This document shows positions 1 through 8,740 of a DNA stretch of 64,000 nt, one piece after another. Source of the DNA: Phycisphaeraceae bacterium (GTDB lineage Bacteria; Planctomycetota; Phycisphaerae; Phycisphaerales; Phycisphaeraceae). The translations under genes were made by a program, and so were the position numbers. The DNA is taken from assembly GCA_029260655.1 (NCBI GenBank), contig JAJDCU010000047.1, positions 1 to 64,000 on the forward strand, written 5' to 3'. The notes under the pieces are model-generated. The model did not search any database. It was given only the letters and a program-made list of their open reading frames with translations, and had not been told where the DNA came from. The first letter of the stretch is position 1. Every line of letters starts with the position of its first letter.

Positions 1-111
1 GGGGTATGTGGGTTTGACCCCGGCTAAGGCCCTGTGGGCCATAACCGGGCTTGAAGGTTGGGGTTTGGGGGGTGATGGAGGGGGATGCGTGGGGTTGACG
101 GGGCGGGGGGC

Positions 112-137
112 ATTTATTATCATCAAGAGAAATAAAT
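112..137. promoter_or_regulatory. AT-rich inverted repeat, candidate ROK-regulator operator
   Basis: ATTTATT at 112-118 is mirrored exactly by AATAAAT at 131-137 with 12 bases between. It is an island of A/T in otherwise very G-rich DNA and lies 25 bases before the ROK regulator start. Operators of NagC/Mlc-type ROK repressors are AT-rich inverted repeats of about this size, so autoregulation of the downstream gene is a reasonable inference. I did not find a second clear copy before the two deaminase genes. Confidence 0.45.
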
Positions 138-162
138 CAGGAAAAGGTCTGTCAGGCCCCCG

Positions 163-1344
163 ATGATGCTGTTTGAACCCCGACAACGCGATATTTTGCG
201 GATGGTCTACCGTTACGGTCAGATCAGCCGGTCGGAGTTGCATGAACAGACGGGGGTTCGGCTGAACACGGTGGGGGCGGAGACGGCGGCACTGCTTGAG
301 CGGGGGGTGCTGCGTGAGTGCGTTGTGCAGGTTCAGGGCCGGGGTCGGCCGAGGGTCCCGATCGAGATCGATCCGCAGTCCATGCACGTGCTGGGCCTGG
401 CGATGAGCCGGGGGGGCGTTGAAGTCGGGCGGGTGAGTCTGACCGGCGAATTAATGGGGCAGCCGATCACGCAGACGACCCGTGGCGGGGCGGCGACACT
501 TAAAACCGCGGTCGCGCTGCTGCGTGAGCACTTGGATGAGAATACACTCGCGGTGGGTCTGACGGCCCCGGGGTTTATCGATCTATCGACGCATCAGATG
601 TTATTTAGCCCGACGGTTACGACGGGCCGGTCGGTGAGCTTGAAGCCGATCTACGACGCGGCCGGCCGTGTGCCCATCGCGTTGGAGAACGACTCGGTGG
701 CGCTGGCGGCGCGTTGGGCGCTGACACACCGCGCGGACGCGGAGACCGGCGGGGATGTGTTGATCGTCCGTCTGGATGACGGCCGGCTGGGCTCGACGCT
801 CCTGATCAACGGCCGGCCGAACCGGGGCAGCGTGACCGGCGCCAACGAATTGGGCCACACCCGTTTGCCCGTTGAGGCGCCCAAGTGCTTCTGCGGTCAG
901 GTCGGTTGCCTGGAGCGTATCTGCTCGACCGAGTTCCTCGCGATGCGCGACGGGGACGGGGCGACACTGGCGCAGCGGGCGGATTCATTTGACGGCACGG
1001 ATCCGGCGGTGAACCAGATGCTGGACCTGCTGGCGACGGGCCTGTCTAACGCGGTGAACTTCACCCGCGTCAGCCGGCTGGTGCTTGCCAGTGAGCTGAC
1101 GACCTGCCAGGCGTTTACCCGGGCGCTGACCGACCGTGTCCGGGCTTTGACGCTTGGTCAGTTGGAGCGGCGTTTGCGGATCGACCTGTGGGACCGGACC
1201 GAGGCGCAGCCGGCGCGTATCGCGGCGAGCCTGGTGCTTGCGCACATGTACACCAGCCGGTGGGCGTCCCTACTGGCGGTCGGCGGGGAGGTCCACGACA
1301 CGGAATCTGTTTTCGAGGGCAACGGCCTTCACTTGATCGGTTGA
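163..1344 (+). CDS. ROK-family transcriptional regulator (NagC-like)
   Basis: A 393-residue protein with an N-terminal winged helix-turn-helix (about residues 7-50) and a ROK sugar-binding domain (about 75-390). The ROK zinc motif is intact: CFCGQVGCLE at 242-251, preceded by ELGH about a dozen residues earlier. The ENDSVALA stretch matches the sugar-contact region. The N-terminal DxGGT phosphate loop of ROK kinases is missing, replaced by LAMSRGG, so this is a regulator rather than a kinase. It stands directly before two glucosamine-6-phosphate deaminase-type genes, suggesting N-acetylglucosamine/glucosamine-6-P as its signal. An AT-rich inverted repeat in its leader suggests autoregulation. 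Confidence 0.88.
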   Translation: MMLFEPRQRDILRMVYRYGQISRSELHEQTGVRLNTVGAETAALLERGVLRECVVQVQGRGRPRVPIEIDPQSMHVLGLAMSRGGVEVGRVSLTGELMGQPITQTTRGGAATLKTAVALLREHLDENTLAVGLTAPGFIDLSTHQMLFSPTVTTGRSVSLKPIYDAAGRVPIALENDSVALAARWALTHRADAETGGDVLIVRLDDGRLGSTLLINGRPNRGSVTGANELGHTRLPVEAPKCFCGQVGCLERICSTEFLAMRDGDGATLAQRADSFDGTDPAVNQMLDLLATGLSNAVNFTRVSRLVLASELTTCQAFTRALTDRVRALTLGQLERRLRIDLWDRTEAQPARIAASLVLAHMYTSRWASLLAVGGEVHDTESVFEGNGLHLIG

Positions 1345-1376
1345 TTTTTTTCGTATCACAGAGGAACCATTCAGAG

Positions 1377-3377
1377 ATGACAACGATTAGTAACGACCCG
1401 TCACGATGCACCTATGAGCGGATCCCCACGCGGGTGTTCCAGGGCTCATCGCAGGTCAGCCAAGAGGTGGCCGCGCAGATAGCGGAACTGATCCGCCAGC
1501 GCGCCGCCGAGGGCAAGACCGCCGTGCTGGGGCTGGCGACCGGGTCCACACCGACCGAGGTGTATGACGAGTTGATCCGGCTGCACAGGGAAGACGGGCT
1601 GTCGTTCAAAAACGTCGTCACGTTCAACCTCGACGAGTACTTCCCGATGCAGCCCAACGAGCTGCAGAGCTACGTTCGGTTCATGGAAGAGCACTTGTTC
1701 GATCACATCGACATCGACCCGGCAAACGTACACATCCCCGACGGCACGCTGTCGATCGAGGAGGTTCCGCATTACTGCAAGGCGTATGAGAAGGCGATCG
1801 AGGATGCTGGCGGGATCGACATTCAGCTCCTGGGCATCGGTCGCACCGGGCACATCGGATTCAACGAGCCGGGCTCGGGCAAGGCAAGCCCGACGCGGCT
1901 GATCTGGCTGGACCAGTTGACCCGGCAGGACGCTGCGAGCGATTTCTTTGGTGCCGAGCACGTGCCACACAAGGCGATCACGATGGGGGTGGGCACGATC
2001 CTTCACGCCGAGCGCGTGTTGATGCTGGCGTTTGGTGAGGGCAAGGCCCCGATCGTCCGCGAGGCGGTCGAAGGCGAGATCACCGATCACGTCGCCGCCA
2101 GTTTCTTGCAGGAACACCCCAATGCGCACCTCTACCTCGACGTCGCCGCCGCGGCGAAGCTGACCCGGGTGGAAACGCCCTGGAACTGCGGCCATGTCGA
2201 CTGGACGCCGAAGCTGATCCGCAACGCGGTGATCTGGCTTGCGCGTAAGACCGACAAGGCCATCCTCAAGCTGACCGACGAGGATTACAACGAAAACCAC
2301 CTGCAGGACCTGATCGCGGAGCACGGCCCGTCATATGACATCAACCTGACGGTGTTCCGGTCGATGCAGGTGACGGTCACCGGCTGGCCCGGCGGTAAGC
2401 CCGCCGGCGCGCCGCTGCAGGCCGCCGGTCCGCGTAACGTCGACGACGACGTGTTCCCCAAACGTGTGCTGGTCTTCTCGCCGCACCCGGACGACGATGT
2501 GATCTCGATGGGCGGGACGTTCATCCGCCTGGCGGACCAGGGCCACGAGGTCCATGTGGCGTATCAGGTTTCCGGGAGTATCGCGGTGTTCGACGAGGAC
2601 GCGATTAGGTTCGCCGACTTCGCTTCTGACTTTAATCACCTGTTCAACATCGACATCAAACAGACGGAGAAGATCGAGCAGCACCTGGACGAGTTCCTCA
2701 AGCATAAGCATCCGGGGCAGGTCGATTCGGACACCGTGCAGAAGGTCAAAGCGACGATCCGCCGGGGCGAGGCCCGTGCCGCGGCGCGGTACTGCGGTGT
2801 GCCCAGCGAGCGGGCGCACTTCATGGACATGCCGTTCTACGAGACCGGGACCGTGCGCAAGAAGCCCATCGGCGAAGATGACATCCGGATCACGGTTGAT
2901 CTATTGGAGAAGATCAAGCCGCACCAGGTGTACGCGGCGGGTGACCTGTCAGACCCGCACGGGACGCACCGGGTGTGTCTGGCGGCGATCTTCGAGGCGA
3001 TGCGTCGTGTGAAGGATCGCGACTGGGCCCGGGGCTGCGAGGTCTGGTTGTACCGCGGCGCATGGCAGGAGTGGGAGCCGCAGCAGATCGAGATGGCGGT
3101 GCCGTTGTCTCCGGAGGAGATGGACCGCAAGCGTCACGCGATTTTCAAGCACGAGTCGCAGAAGGACAGCGCGCTGTTCCCGGGGTTCGACTCGCGCGAG
3201 TTCTGGGAGCGTGCCGAGCAGCGTAACCGTGAGACGGCGAAGATCTACGACAAACTGGGCCTGGCCGAGTACGAGGCGATCGAAGCCTTTGTGCTTTGGG
3301 ACGGGCTCAACGAAGAACCCAGCGGATCGGATAGTGCGCAACAGACCGAGGCGGCGCCCGCGACGGCCGGGGCCTGA
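1377..3377 (+). CDS. NagB-like / PIG-L deacetylase fusion protein
   Basis: A 666-residue fusion. Residues about 20-270 form a NagB/6-phosphogluconolactonase-type isomerase-deaminase domain. Residues about 360-560 form a PIG-L (LmbE) zinc deacetylase domain with HPDDD at 370-374 and the distal HGTH at 528-531. In the NagB half the catalytic loop reads GIGRTGHIGFNEP (153-165). Thr157 stands where classical NagB has the triad aspartate, while His159 and Glu164 are kept. From memory, fusions of this kind occur in Bacteroidetes. It may deacetylate an N-acetylated amino sugar and act on the product, but the Asp-to-Thr change leaves true deaminase activity uncertain. The ATG at 1377 is preferred because upstream in-frame residues overlap the ROK gene. 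Confidence 0.85.
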   Translation: MTTISNDPSRCTYERIPTRVFQGSSQVSQEVAAQIAELIRQRAAEGKTAVLGLATGSTPTEVYDELIRLHREDGLSFKNVVTFNLDEYFPMQPNELQSYVRFMEEHLFDHIDIDPANVHIPDGTLSIEEVPHYCKAYEKAIEDAGGIDIQLLGIGRTGHIGFNEPGSGKASPTRLIWLDQLTRQDAASDFFGAEHVPHKAITMGVGTILHAERVLMLAFGEGKAPIVREAVEGEITDHVAASFLQEHPNAHLYLDVAAAAKLTRVETPWNCGHVDWTPKLIRNAVIWLARKTDKAILKLTDEDYNENHLQDLIAEHGPSYDINLTVFRSMQVTVTGWPGGKPAGAPLQAAGPRNVDDDVFPKRVLVFSPHPDDDVISMGGTFIRLADQGHEVHVAYQVSGSIAVFDEDAIRFADFASDFNHLFNIDIKQTEKIEQHLDEFLKHKHPGQVDSDTVQKVKATIRRGEARAAARYCGVPSERAHFMDMPFYETGTVRKKPIGEDDIRITVDLLEKIKPHQVYAAGDLSDPHGTHRVCLAAIFEAMRRVKDRDWARGCEVWLYRGAWQEWEPQQIEMAVPLSPEEMDRKRHAIFKHESQKDSALFPGFDSREFWERAEQRNRETAKIYDKLGLAEYEAIEAFVLWDGLNEEPSGSDSAQQTEAAPATAGA

Positions 3378-3389
3378 CAACATCCATCC

Positions 3390-3404
3390 GCCCTTCGGGG
3401 CTTT
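3390..3404 (+). terminator. short UUCG stem-loop between the two deaminase genes
   Basis: GCCC-TTCG-GGGC (3390-3401) followed by three T. The 4-bp stem with a stable UUCG loop is too short for a confident terminator. It could be an attenuator or processing point between the fusion gene and nagB. Confidence 0.25.
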
Positions 3405-3462
3405 AATACGTATCGCAAACCAATAACCACCAGTATCTACCAGAAAGCAGGAGTGAATACCC

Positions 3463-4245
3463 ATGGAAGTCATCATCAAACCCGGCTACGACCAGCTCAG
3501 CGCCGCTGCGGCGCAGCAGATCGCCGAGGTGCTCAACCGCAAGCCCAACGCTGTGCTGGGTCTGGCGACCGGATCGACACCGTTGGGTGTTTACAAAGAG
3601 CTGGTCCGCATGCACCGTGAGGAGAGCCTGGATTTCTCGCGTTGCACCACGTTCAACCTCGACGAGTACGTCGGGCTGCCCGTGACGCACGACCAGAGCT
3701 ACCACTACTTCATGCACGAGAACTTCTTCAAGCACGTCAACGTCCCCGAGCAGAATATCCACGTCCCCTCGGGAACGACCAGCAACTTCCCGGCGTTCTG
3801 TGACTGGTACGAGCAGCGGATCGAGGAGTGCGGCGGGATCGACGTCCAGATCCTTGGGATCGGGTCCGACGGCCACATCGCGTTCAACGAGCCGACCAGC
3901 TCGCTGAGCTCGCGCACCCGGCTTAAGACACTGGCCAAGGTGACGATCGATGACAACGCCCGGTTCTTTGATAAGGCCGAGGACGTCCCGATCTACGCGA
4001 TCACGATGGGCGTGGGTACGATCCTCGAGGCGGACGAGATCATCCTGTTGGCCAACGGCAAGGGCAAGGCCGACGCCATCGCCCAGGCGGTTGAGGGCCC
4101 GGTGTCGAGCATGATCACCGCCAGCGCATTGCAGATGCACCCGTACACCAAGTTCTACATCGATCAGGACGCGGCGAGTAACCTGAAGATGCGCGAATAC
4201 TACGAATGGATCCAGATGAAGAAACCCGGTGCGCCCGAGGCGTAA
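3463..4245 (+). CDS. nagB: glucosamine-6-phosphate deaminase
   Basis: A 260-residue single-domain enzyme of normal NagB length. It converts glucosamine-6-phosphate to fructose-6-phosphate and ammonia in the cytosol. The motif GIGSDGHIAFNEP (132-144) carries Asp136, His138 and Glu143, the expected catalytic triad, and the N-terminal GLATGSTP substrate loop is present. It lies 85 bases after the NagB/PIG-L fusion and has the canonical aspartate that the fusion lacks, so this copy is the likely real deaminase. The start is supported by an AGCAGGAG stretch about a dozen bases upstream. Confidence 0.93.
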   Translation: MEVIIKPGYDQLSAAAAQQIAEVLNRKPNAVLGLATGSTPLGVYKELVRMHREESLDFSRCTTFNLDEYVGLPVTHDQSYHYFMHENFFKHVNVPEQNIHVPSGTTSNFPAFCDWYEQRIEECGGIDVQILGIGSDGHIAFNEPTSSLSSRTRLKTLAKVTIDDNARFFDKAEDVPIYAITMGVGTILEADEIILLANGKGKADAIAQAVEGPVSSMITASALQMHPYTKFYIDQDAASNLKMREYYEWIQMKKPGAPEA

Positions 4246-4253
4246 TCCGGGGG

Positions 4254-4281
4254 TTGCCGGCCGAGCTGGACGCGCTAGTAT
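4254..4281 (+). promoter_or_regulatory. possible sigma-70-like promoter for pta-ackA
   Basis: TTGCCG (4254-4259) and TAGTAT (4276-4281) are separated by 16 bases in the gap between nagB and pta, about 55 bases before the pta start. The match is moderate and made by eye only. Confidence 0.3.
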
Positions 4282-4336
4282 CTTGAACCCTCTCGCACCC
4301 GGCAATTGTCGGCGGGCGGAAAGGACATGAGAAGCG

Positions 4337-5362
4337 ATGGGCATCGTTGACAAGTTCGTTGAACTGGCCAAGGCCAAGACCGGCTCGGTCGTGCTGCCCG
4401 AAGGCGGCGACGAGCGGATCGTTAAGGCCGCGCGTCAGATCAAGGACGATGGGATCGCCGACCCGATCCTGCTGGGCTCGGCCGAGCAGATCCAGGCCGC
4501 GGCGGACAAGGCGGGTGTTTCGTTAAGCGGTATCCAGACGCTCGACCCGGCCACCAGCGACAAGCTCGACGCCTACACCGACGCCTACGCGAAGAGCCGG
4601 GATATGAACCCGAAAGTCGCCAGGCGGATGGTCAAGCGTGCGCCCTTTTTCGGCGGGATGATGGTCGCGCAGGGCGACGCCGACACCATGGTTGCCGGCA
4701 TCGCGCACGCCACCGCGACGGTCATCCAGGCCGGGGCGTTGACGGTCGGTTACGCCCCGGGGATCCAGACGGCGTCGAGTTTCTTCCTGATGGTGATCCC
4801 CGATTTCCAAGGGCAATTGGATAAGCCGTTTATTTATGCAGACTGCGCCGTCAACATCGCGCCTACGCCTGCGCAGTTGGCGGACATCGCGTTGGCGTCG
4901 CATGCCAGCGGGGAGAAACTGCTGGGCGAGCCGGCCAAGACCGCGATGCTCTCATTCTCGACTAAGGGCAGCGCCGCGCACGACGACATCGACAAGGTTA
5001 CCCAGGCGCTTTCGATCATCAAGGAGCGTGCCGGGGATCTGATAATCGACGGCGAGTTCCAGGCCGATACCGCGATCATCCCGGCGGTCGCAGCGAAGAA
5101 AGTGAAGGAGCCCAGCGAGGTCGCCGGGCAGGCGAATGTGTTGATCTTCCCCGACCTGGATGCCGGGAACATGGCCTATAAGCTGACTCAATACATGGCC
5201 AACGCCCTGGCGATCGGGCCTTTCCTCCAGGGTTTTGCCAAGCCGATCAGCGACCTGTCGCGCGGCGCCAGCGTGCAAGACGTCGTCGCCACGACCGCCA
5301 TCTGCATGGCTATGATTGAAAACCGGTCGCCCGCGGGGCGGGGGAGGGTCGCCACGGTATGA
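4337..5362 (+). CDS. pta: phosphate acetyltransferase
   Basis: A 341-residue single-domain Pta of the PTA_PTB family, interconverting acetyl-CoA and acetyl phosphate. The N-terminal VVLPEGGDERIV and the C-terminal NVLIFPDLDAGNMAYKL stretch are characteristic. Length fits the short, non-regulatory class (about 330 residues). Its TGA stop overlaps the ackA ATG by four bases, so the two are translationally coupled and together make or consume acetate with ATP. Adjacency to nagB fits disposal of acetate released by amino-sugar deacetylation, an inference from context. Confidence 0.93.
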   Translation: MGIVDKFVELAKAKTGSVVLPEGGDERIVKAARQIKDDGIADPILLGSAEQIQAAADKAGVSLSGIQTLDPATSDKLDAYTDAYAKSRDMNPKVARRMVKRAPFFGGMMVAQGDADTMVAGIAHATATVIQAGALTVGYAPGIQTASSFFLMVIPDFQGQLDKPFIYADCAVNIAPTPAQLADIALASHASGEKLLGEPAKTAMLSFSTKGSAAHDDIDKVTQALSIIKERAGDLIIDGEFQADTAIIPAVAAKKVKEPSEVAGQANVLIFPDLDAGNMAYKLTQYMANALAIGPFLQGFAKPISDLSRGASVQDVVATTAICMAMIENRSPAGRGRVATV

Positions 5363-6627
5363 AGGTTCTCGTGATCAATTGTGGAAGCTCGTCGATCAAG
5401 TATCAGCTCTTTGATATGCCCGACAAGCGTGTGATTGCCAAGGGGCTTGTCGAGCGGATCGGGGATCAGGGATCGGCGCTGGTGTTCGAGCACGACGGAG
5501 AGAAAAACCGGGTCGAGCAGCCGATCTCCGACCACGACGCTGGGGTCGCGCTGATCCTCAAGGCCCTGGTCGATCCCAAGGACGGGGTGATCGGCGACAT
5601 CAAGGAGATCGTTGCGTGCGGGCACCGTGTCGTTCACGGCGGCGAGGCTTTCACCGGATCGGTCGTGATCAACGACAAGGTGATCGCGACGATCGAGAAG
5701 GTGGCGGACCTGGCGCCCTTGCACAACCCGCCGAACCTCACCGGTATCCGCGCAGCGCAGCACGCGCTGCCCGATGTGCCTCAGATCGCCTGCTTCGATA
5801 CCGCGTTCCACACGTCGATCCCGGAGGTCGCCTACATGTACGCCCTGCCGTACGAGCTGTATGAGAAGTACGGCATCCGGCGGTACGGGTTCCACGGCAC
5901 GAGCCATCGCTACGTCGCCCGGCGCGCCGCCAAGATCCTCGGCCGGCACAAGTACAACATCAACTGCATCACCTGCCACATGGGCAACGGCAGCTCGATC
6001 ACGGCGATGCGCGACGGCAAGAGCGTGGATACCTCGATGGGGCTGACCCCGCTGGAGGGCGTGGCCATGGGCACACGCTGTGGCGACATCGACCCGGCGC
6101 TCTTGTTTTATCTCGCCGACAAGGGCTACGACATCGACGCCCTGAACAAGCTCTGCAACAAGCAGAGCGGCGTGCTGGGCCTGTCGGGGGTGTCCAACGA
6201 CGTGCGCACCGTCAGCGAGAAGGCCCAGCAGGGGGACGAACGATGCCAGTTGGCGATCGACGTGTTCTGCTACAAGATCAAGAAATACATCGGGGCCTAC
6301 ACCGCCGTGCTCGGCCGGATCGATGCGGTGATCTTCACCGGCGGCATCGGGGAAAACGCGCCCGACATCCGCGCCGCCATCTGCGATGAGCTTTATCAGA
6401 TCGGCATCGTCATGGACACGGATCGCAACGAACAAGTCGTCGGCGTCGAAGGCGAGGTGACCCGGTCGGGAAGCCCTGTGAAGGTCCTGGTCATCCCCAC
6501 CGACGAGGAGATCGCGATCGCGGGCGACACCTACGATATGGCCCTTGAACTGGCCGGGGGATCGACGACGGACGCGCCGCGGGCCGACGCAGCGGTGGAT
6601 GACTTGGGCGCCGCTAAGGCCCGTTAG
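5359..6627 (+). CDS. ackA: acetate kinase
   Basis: A 422-residue acetate kinase (acetate + ATP to acetyl phosphate + ADP). The family signatures appear in order: NCGSSSIKYQLF at the N-terminus, GHRVVHGG, HNPPN, DTAFH, YGFHGTSHRYV, DTSMGLTPLEG, GTRCGDIDP and FTGGIGENA. It overlaps pta by four bases. The C-terminus has about 20 extra Ala/Asp-rich residues beyond the usual end. The 220-base gap after it contains an 11-base-loop inverted repeat (CGGGCC at 6730, GGCCCG at 6747) without a T tract. Confidence 0.95.
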   Translation: MKVLVINCGSSSIKYQLFDMPDKRVIAKGLVERIGDQGSALVFEHDGEKNRVEQPISDHDAGVALILKALVDPKDGVIGDIKEIVACGHRVVHGGEAFTGSVVINDKVIATIEKVADLAPLHNPPNLTGIRAAQHALPDVPQIACFDTAFHTSIPEVAYMYALPYELYEKYGIRRYGFHGTSHRYVARRAAKILGRHKYNINCITCHMGNGSSITAMRDGKSVDTSMGLTPLEGVAMGTRCGDIDPALLFYLADKGYDIDALNKLCNKQSGVLGLSGVSNDVRTVSEKAQQGDERCQLAIDVFCYKIKKYIGAYTAVLGRIDAVIFTGGIGENAPDIRAAICDELYQIGIVMDTDRNEQVVGVEGEVTRSGSPVKVLVIPTDEEIAIAGDTYDMALELAGGSTTDAPRADAAVDDLGAAKAR

Positions 6628-6847
6628 GAGATTGACTCAGTGCTGTGCCACAACTATAAATCAGGTCGGTTGAGCGTGTACGAGAGGGGACACAGCAAAC
6701 CAGTTATTGCCGGCAGGGATGCTGTCTGTCGGGCCCGATTTCTTTTGGCCCGTGCCGGGGCTGTCGCCGCGAATACGCCCAGCCATGACCCGTCTGTGCC
6801 TTCCCGTTTCGTTTTCAAATAACCCTTCATCACCAGGAGACACACAT

Positions 6848-7102
6848 ATGGCAACCGTAGAAGAGCGCGTTAAGCAAGTCACCGGTCGGCTTCTGAAGAT
6901 CGACCCCGCCTCGATCAAGACCGGGGACAACTTCGGCGCCGACCTCGGCGCCGAAAGCATCCAGTCCGTCGAGCTGGTCGCCAGTTTCGAGGAGGAGTTC
7001 GGGATCGAGATGGATGAGGACGCGGCGTTGGCCGTCACGACCGTCGGTTCCGCCGTCGAATTCATTACCCAGGTATGTAACGAACAGGGCGTTCAAATCT
7101 GA
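6848..7102 (+). CDS. acyl carrier protein with ESI instead of DSL at the carrier site
   Basis: An 84-residue acidic four-helix carrier protein. The ATG at 6848 is preceded by CCAGGAGA at good spacing. The phosphopantetheine serine is Ser37 within GAESIQSVEL. Classical fatty-acid ACPs read GADSLDTVEL, so the usual Asp before Ser is Glu and the following Leu is Ile. It is not next to fab genes but 33 bases before a Re-citrate-synthase-like gene, so it may be a second, specialised carrier. It could equally be the housekeeping ACP of this lineage. Confidence 0.85.
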   Translation: MATVEERVKQVTGRLLKIDPASIKTGDNFGADLGAESIQSVELVASFEEEFGIEMDEDAALAVTTVGSAVEFITQVCNEQGVQI

Positions 7103-7135
7103 ACCCGCTCACATCAATGAGCAAAGGAGCTAGTT

Positions 7136-8548
7136 TTGTCATCTCAAATAAAAAAACACCCACTGATCGACACCACCGAGCCGAACCACATTGAGGACAC
7201 GTTCGACTACGACCTGCCGCCTCTGATTAAGTTTGAGGACCACCCGGTCACGGAATACATCGACGGCAAGCCCGTCGAGTTTGACTTCAATTCCGTCAAG
7301 GAACGCGACATCGTGGTGACCGACACCACGTTCCGCGACGGCCAGCAGGCGCGCCCGCCGTATGAAATCGACCAGATGGTCAAGATCTACGACATGATGG
7401 CCCGGTTGGGCGGCCCCAACGGGGTGATCCGTCAGACCGAGTTCTTCCTGTACACCAAGAACGACCGGGAGACCCTGGATAAGTGCCGGGAGCTTGGGCA
7501 CAAGTACCCCGAGTGCACCGGCTGGATCCGCGCGGTCAAGGCCGACTTCCGCCTGGTCAAGGAGGCCGGGCTGAAAGAAACCGGGATGCTCACCAGCAGC
7601 AGCGATTATCACATCTTCGACAAGCTCAAGTTCAAGAGCCGTAAGGAGTGCATGGATAGCTATTGCGAGGTGGTCGATGCCGCGTTCGAGGCCGGGGTCC
7701 GTCCGCGCTGCCACCTGGAAGACCTGACCCGCGCCGATATCGACGGGTTCGTGCTGCCATTCGTGGATCGGTTGATGGAGATGAGCCGGCAGGTCCCCGA
7801 GGAATTGGCGGTGAAGGTCCGGCTGTGCGACACGATGGGCTTTGGCATCGGCAGCCCCAACGCCGAGCTGCCCCGGAGCATCCCCAAGCTGATCTACAAG
7901 CTCAACAAGGAGTGCGGTGTGCCCAGCGATCGGCTGGAGTGGCACGGGCACAACGATTTCCACAAGGTCCACACCAACGCCACCACCGCGTGGCTCTACG
8001 GCTGCGACGCCGCCAACGGCACGCTGTTCGGCATCGGCGAACGCACCGGCAACCCGCCGGTCGAAGGCTCGATCATGGAGTACATCGCGCTGAAGGGCGG
8101 GCTCTGCGGGATCGACACCACCGTCATCACCGAGATGGCGGAATACATGCGGTCTATTGACCTGCCCATCCCCGAGAACTACCCGTTCGTCGGCAAGCAC
8201 TTCAACACCACCCGCGCAGGCATCCACGCGGGCGGGCTGCGTCAGAACGAACGCATCTACAACATCTTTGACACCACGAAGCTGCTGGGCCGGCCGCCCA
8301 AGGTCGCCATCACCGACAAGACCGGTGCCGACGGGATCGCACTGTGGGTCAACGAGTTCTTCGGGCTCACGGGCGACGACCGCATCAGCAAGATCAAGAT
8401 CCACAAGCTGGCACGATGGGTCTTGGATCAATACGAGGTCGAGAGCCGGCTCACCTCGATCAGTGACCAGGAACTGGAGACCCAGACGCGCGAGTTGATG
8501 CCCGACCTCTGGGCGAAGTACAAGAGCCCGGCGACCGCCAACGCATGA
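7136..8548 (+). CDS. Re-citrate synthase-like HMGL/DRE-TIM enzyme
   Basis: A 470-residue enzyme of the isopropylmalate/homocitrate synthase superfamily. DTTFRDGQQ at 63-71 carries the catalytic Arg/Asp and metal ligand, and the HGHND metal motif is at 270-274. Several stretches (IRQTEFFLYTKNDRE, GIGERTGNPPVE, FNTTRAGIHAGG) agree, from memory, with the clostridial Re-citrate synthase group rather than LeuA, so acetyl-CoA + oxaloacetate to citrate is the favoured reaction. Isopropylmalate or citramalate synthesis remains possible. The start is TTG at 7136, set by AAAGGAG six bases upstream. The N-terminal ~55 residues are an extension. A terminator follows. Confidence 0.75.
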   Translation: MSSQIKKHPLIDTTEPNHIEDTFDYDLPPLIKFEDHPVTEYIDGKPVEFDFNSVKERDIVVTDTTFRDGQQARPPYEIDQMVKIYDMMARLGGPNGVIRQTEFFLYTKNDRETLDKCRELGHKYPECTGWIRAVKADFRLVKEAGLKETGMLTSSSDYHIFDKLKFKSRKECMDSYCEVVDAAFEAGVRPRCHLEDLTRADIDGFVLPFVDRLMEMSRQVPEELAVKVRLCDTMGFGIGSPNAELPRSIPKLIYKLNKECGVPSDRLEWHGHNDFHKVHTNATTAWLYGCDAANGTLFGIGERTGNPPVEGSIMEYIALKGGLCGIDTTVITEMAEYMRSIDLPIPENYPFVGKHFNTTRAGIHAGGLRQNERIYNIFDTTKLLGRPPKVAITDKTGADGIALWVNEFFGLTGDDRISKIKIHKLARWVLDQYEVESRLTSISDQELETQTRELMPDLWAKYKSPATANA

Positions 8549-8573
8549 TTTGAAACCATGCCCAGCCATCACA

Positions 8574-8608
8574 ACCCCCTCCGCCCCAACAGGCGGGGGG
8601 GTGTTTTT
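8574..8608 (+). terminator. intrinsic terminator
   Basis: A G/C hairpin (CCCCC-T-CCGCC at 8575-8585 against GGCGGGGGGG at 8592-8601, 6-base loop) is followed by TGTTTTT. It closes the acpP/Re-citrate-synthase-like unit. Confidence 0.85.
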
Positions 8609-8740
8609 AGACCTGTTTTCAAAGCGTCGTGACGGGCCGCCCGGCGAAGCGACGCGATTAGTTAACCAGTATGAAGCGGCGCGACTTGTCGCGTCACTCC
8701 CAAGCCACGACACGCCCTACGAGGATGAGGAGCCCACACG

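Noticed and set aside
6640-6822. A 60-codon open frame between ackA and the acyl carrier protein gene
   Set aside because: No ribosome-binding site, no recognisable features, and a non-ATG start. The gap is better read as non-coding.
7139-8713. A 524-codon open frame on the minus strand across the Re-citrate-synthase-like gene
   Set aside because: It is antisense to a gene with recognised motifs, spans its terminator and has no recognisable domain.
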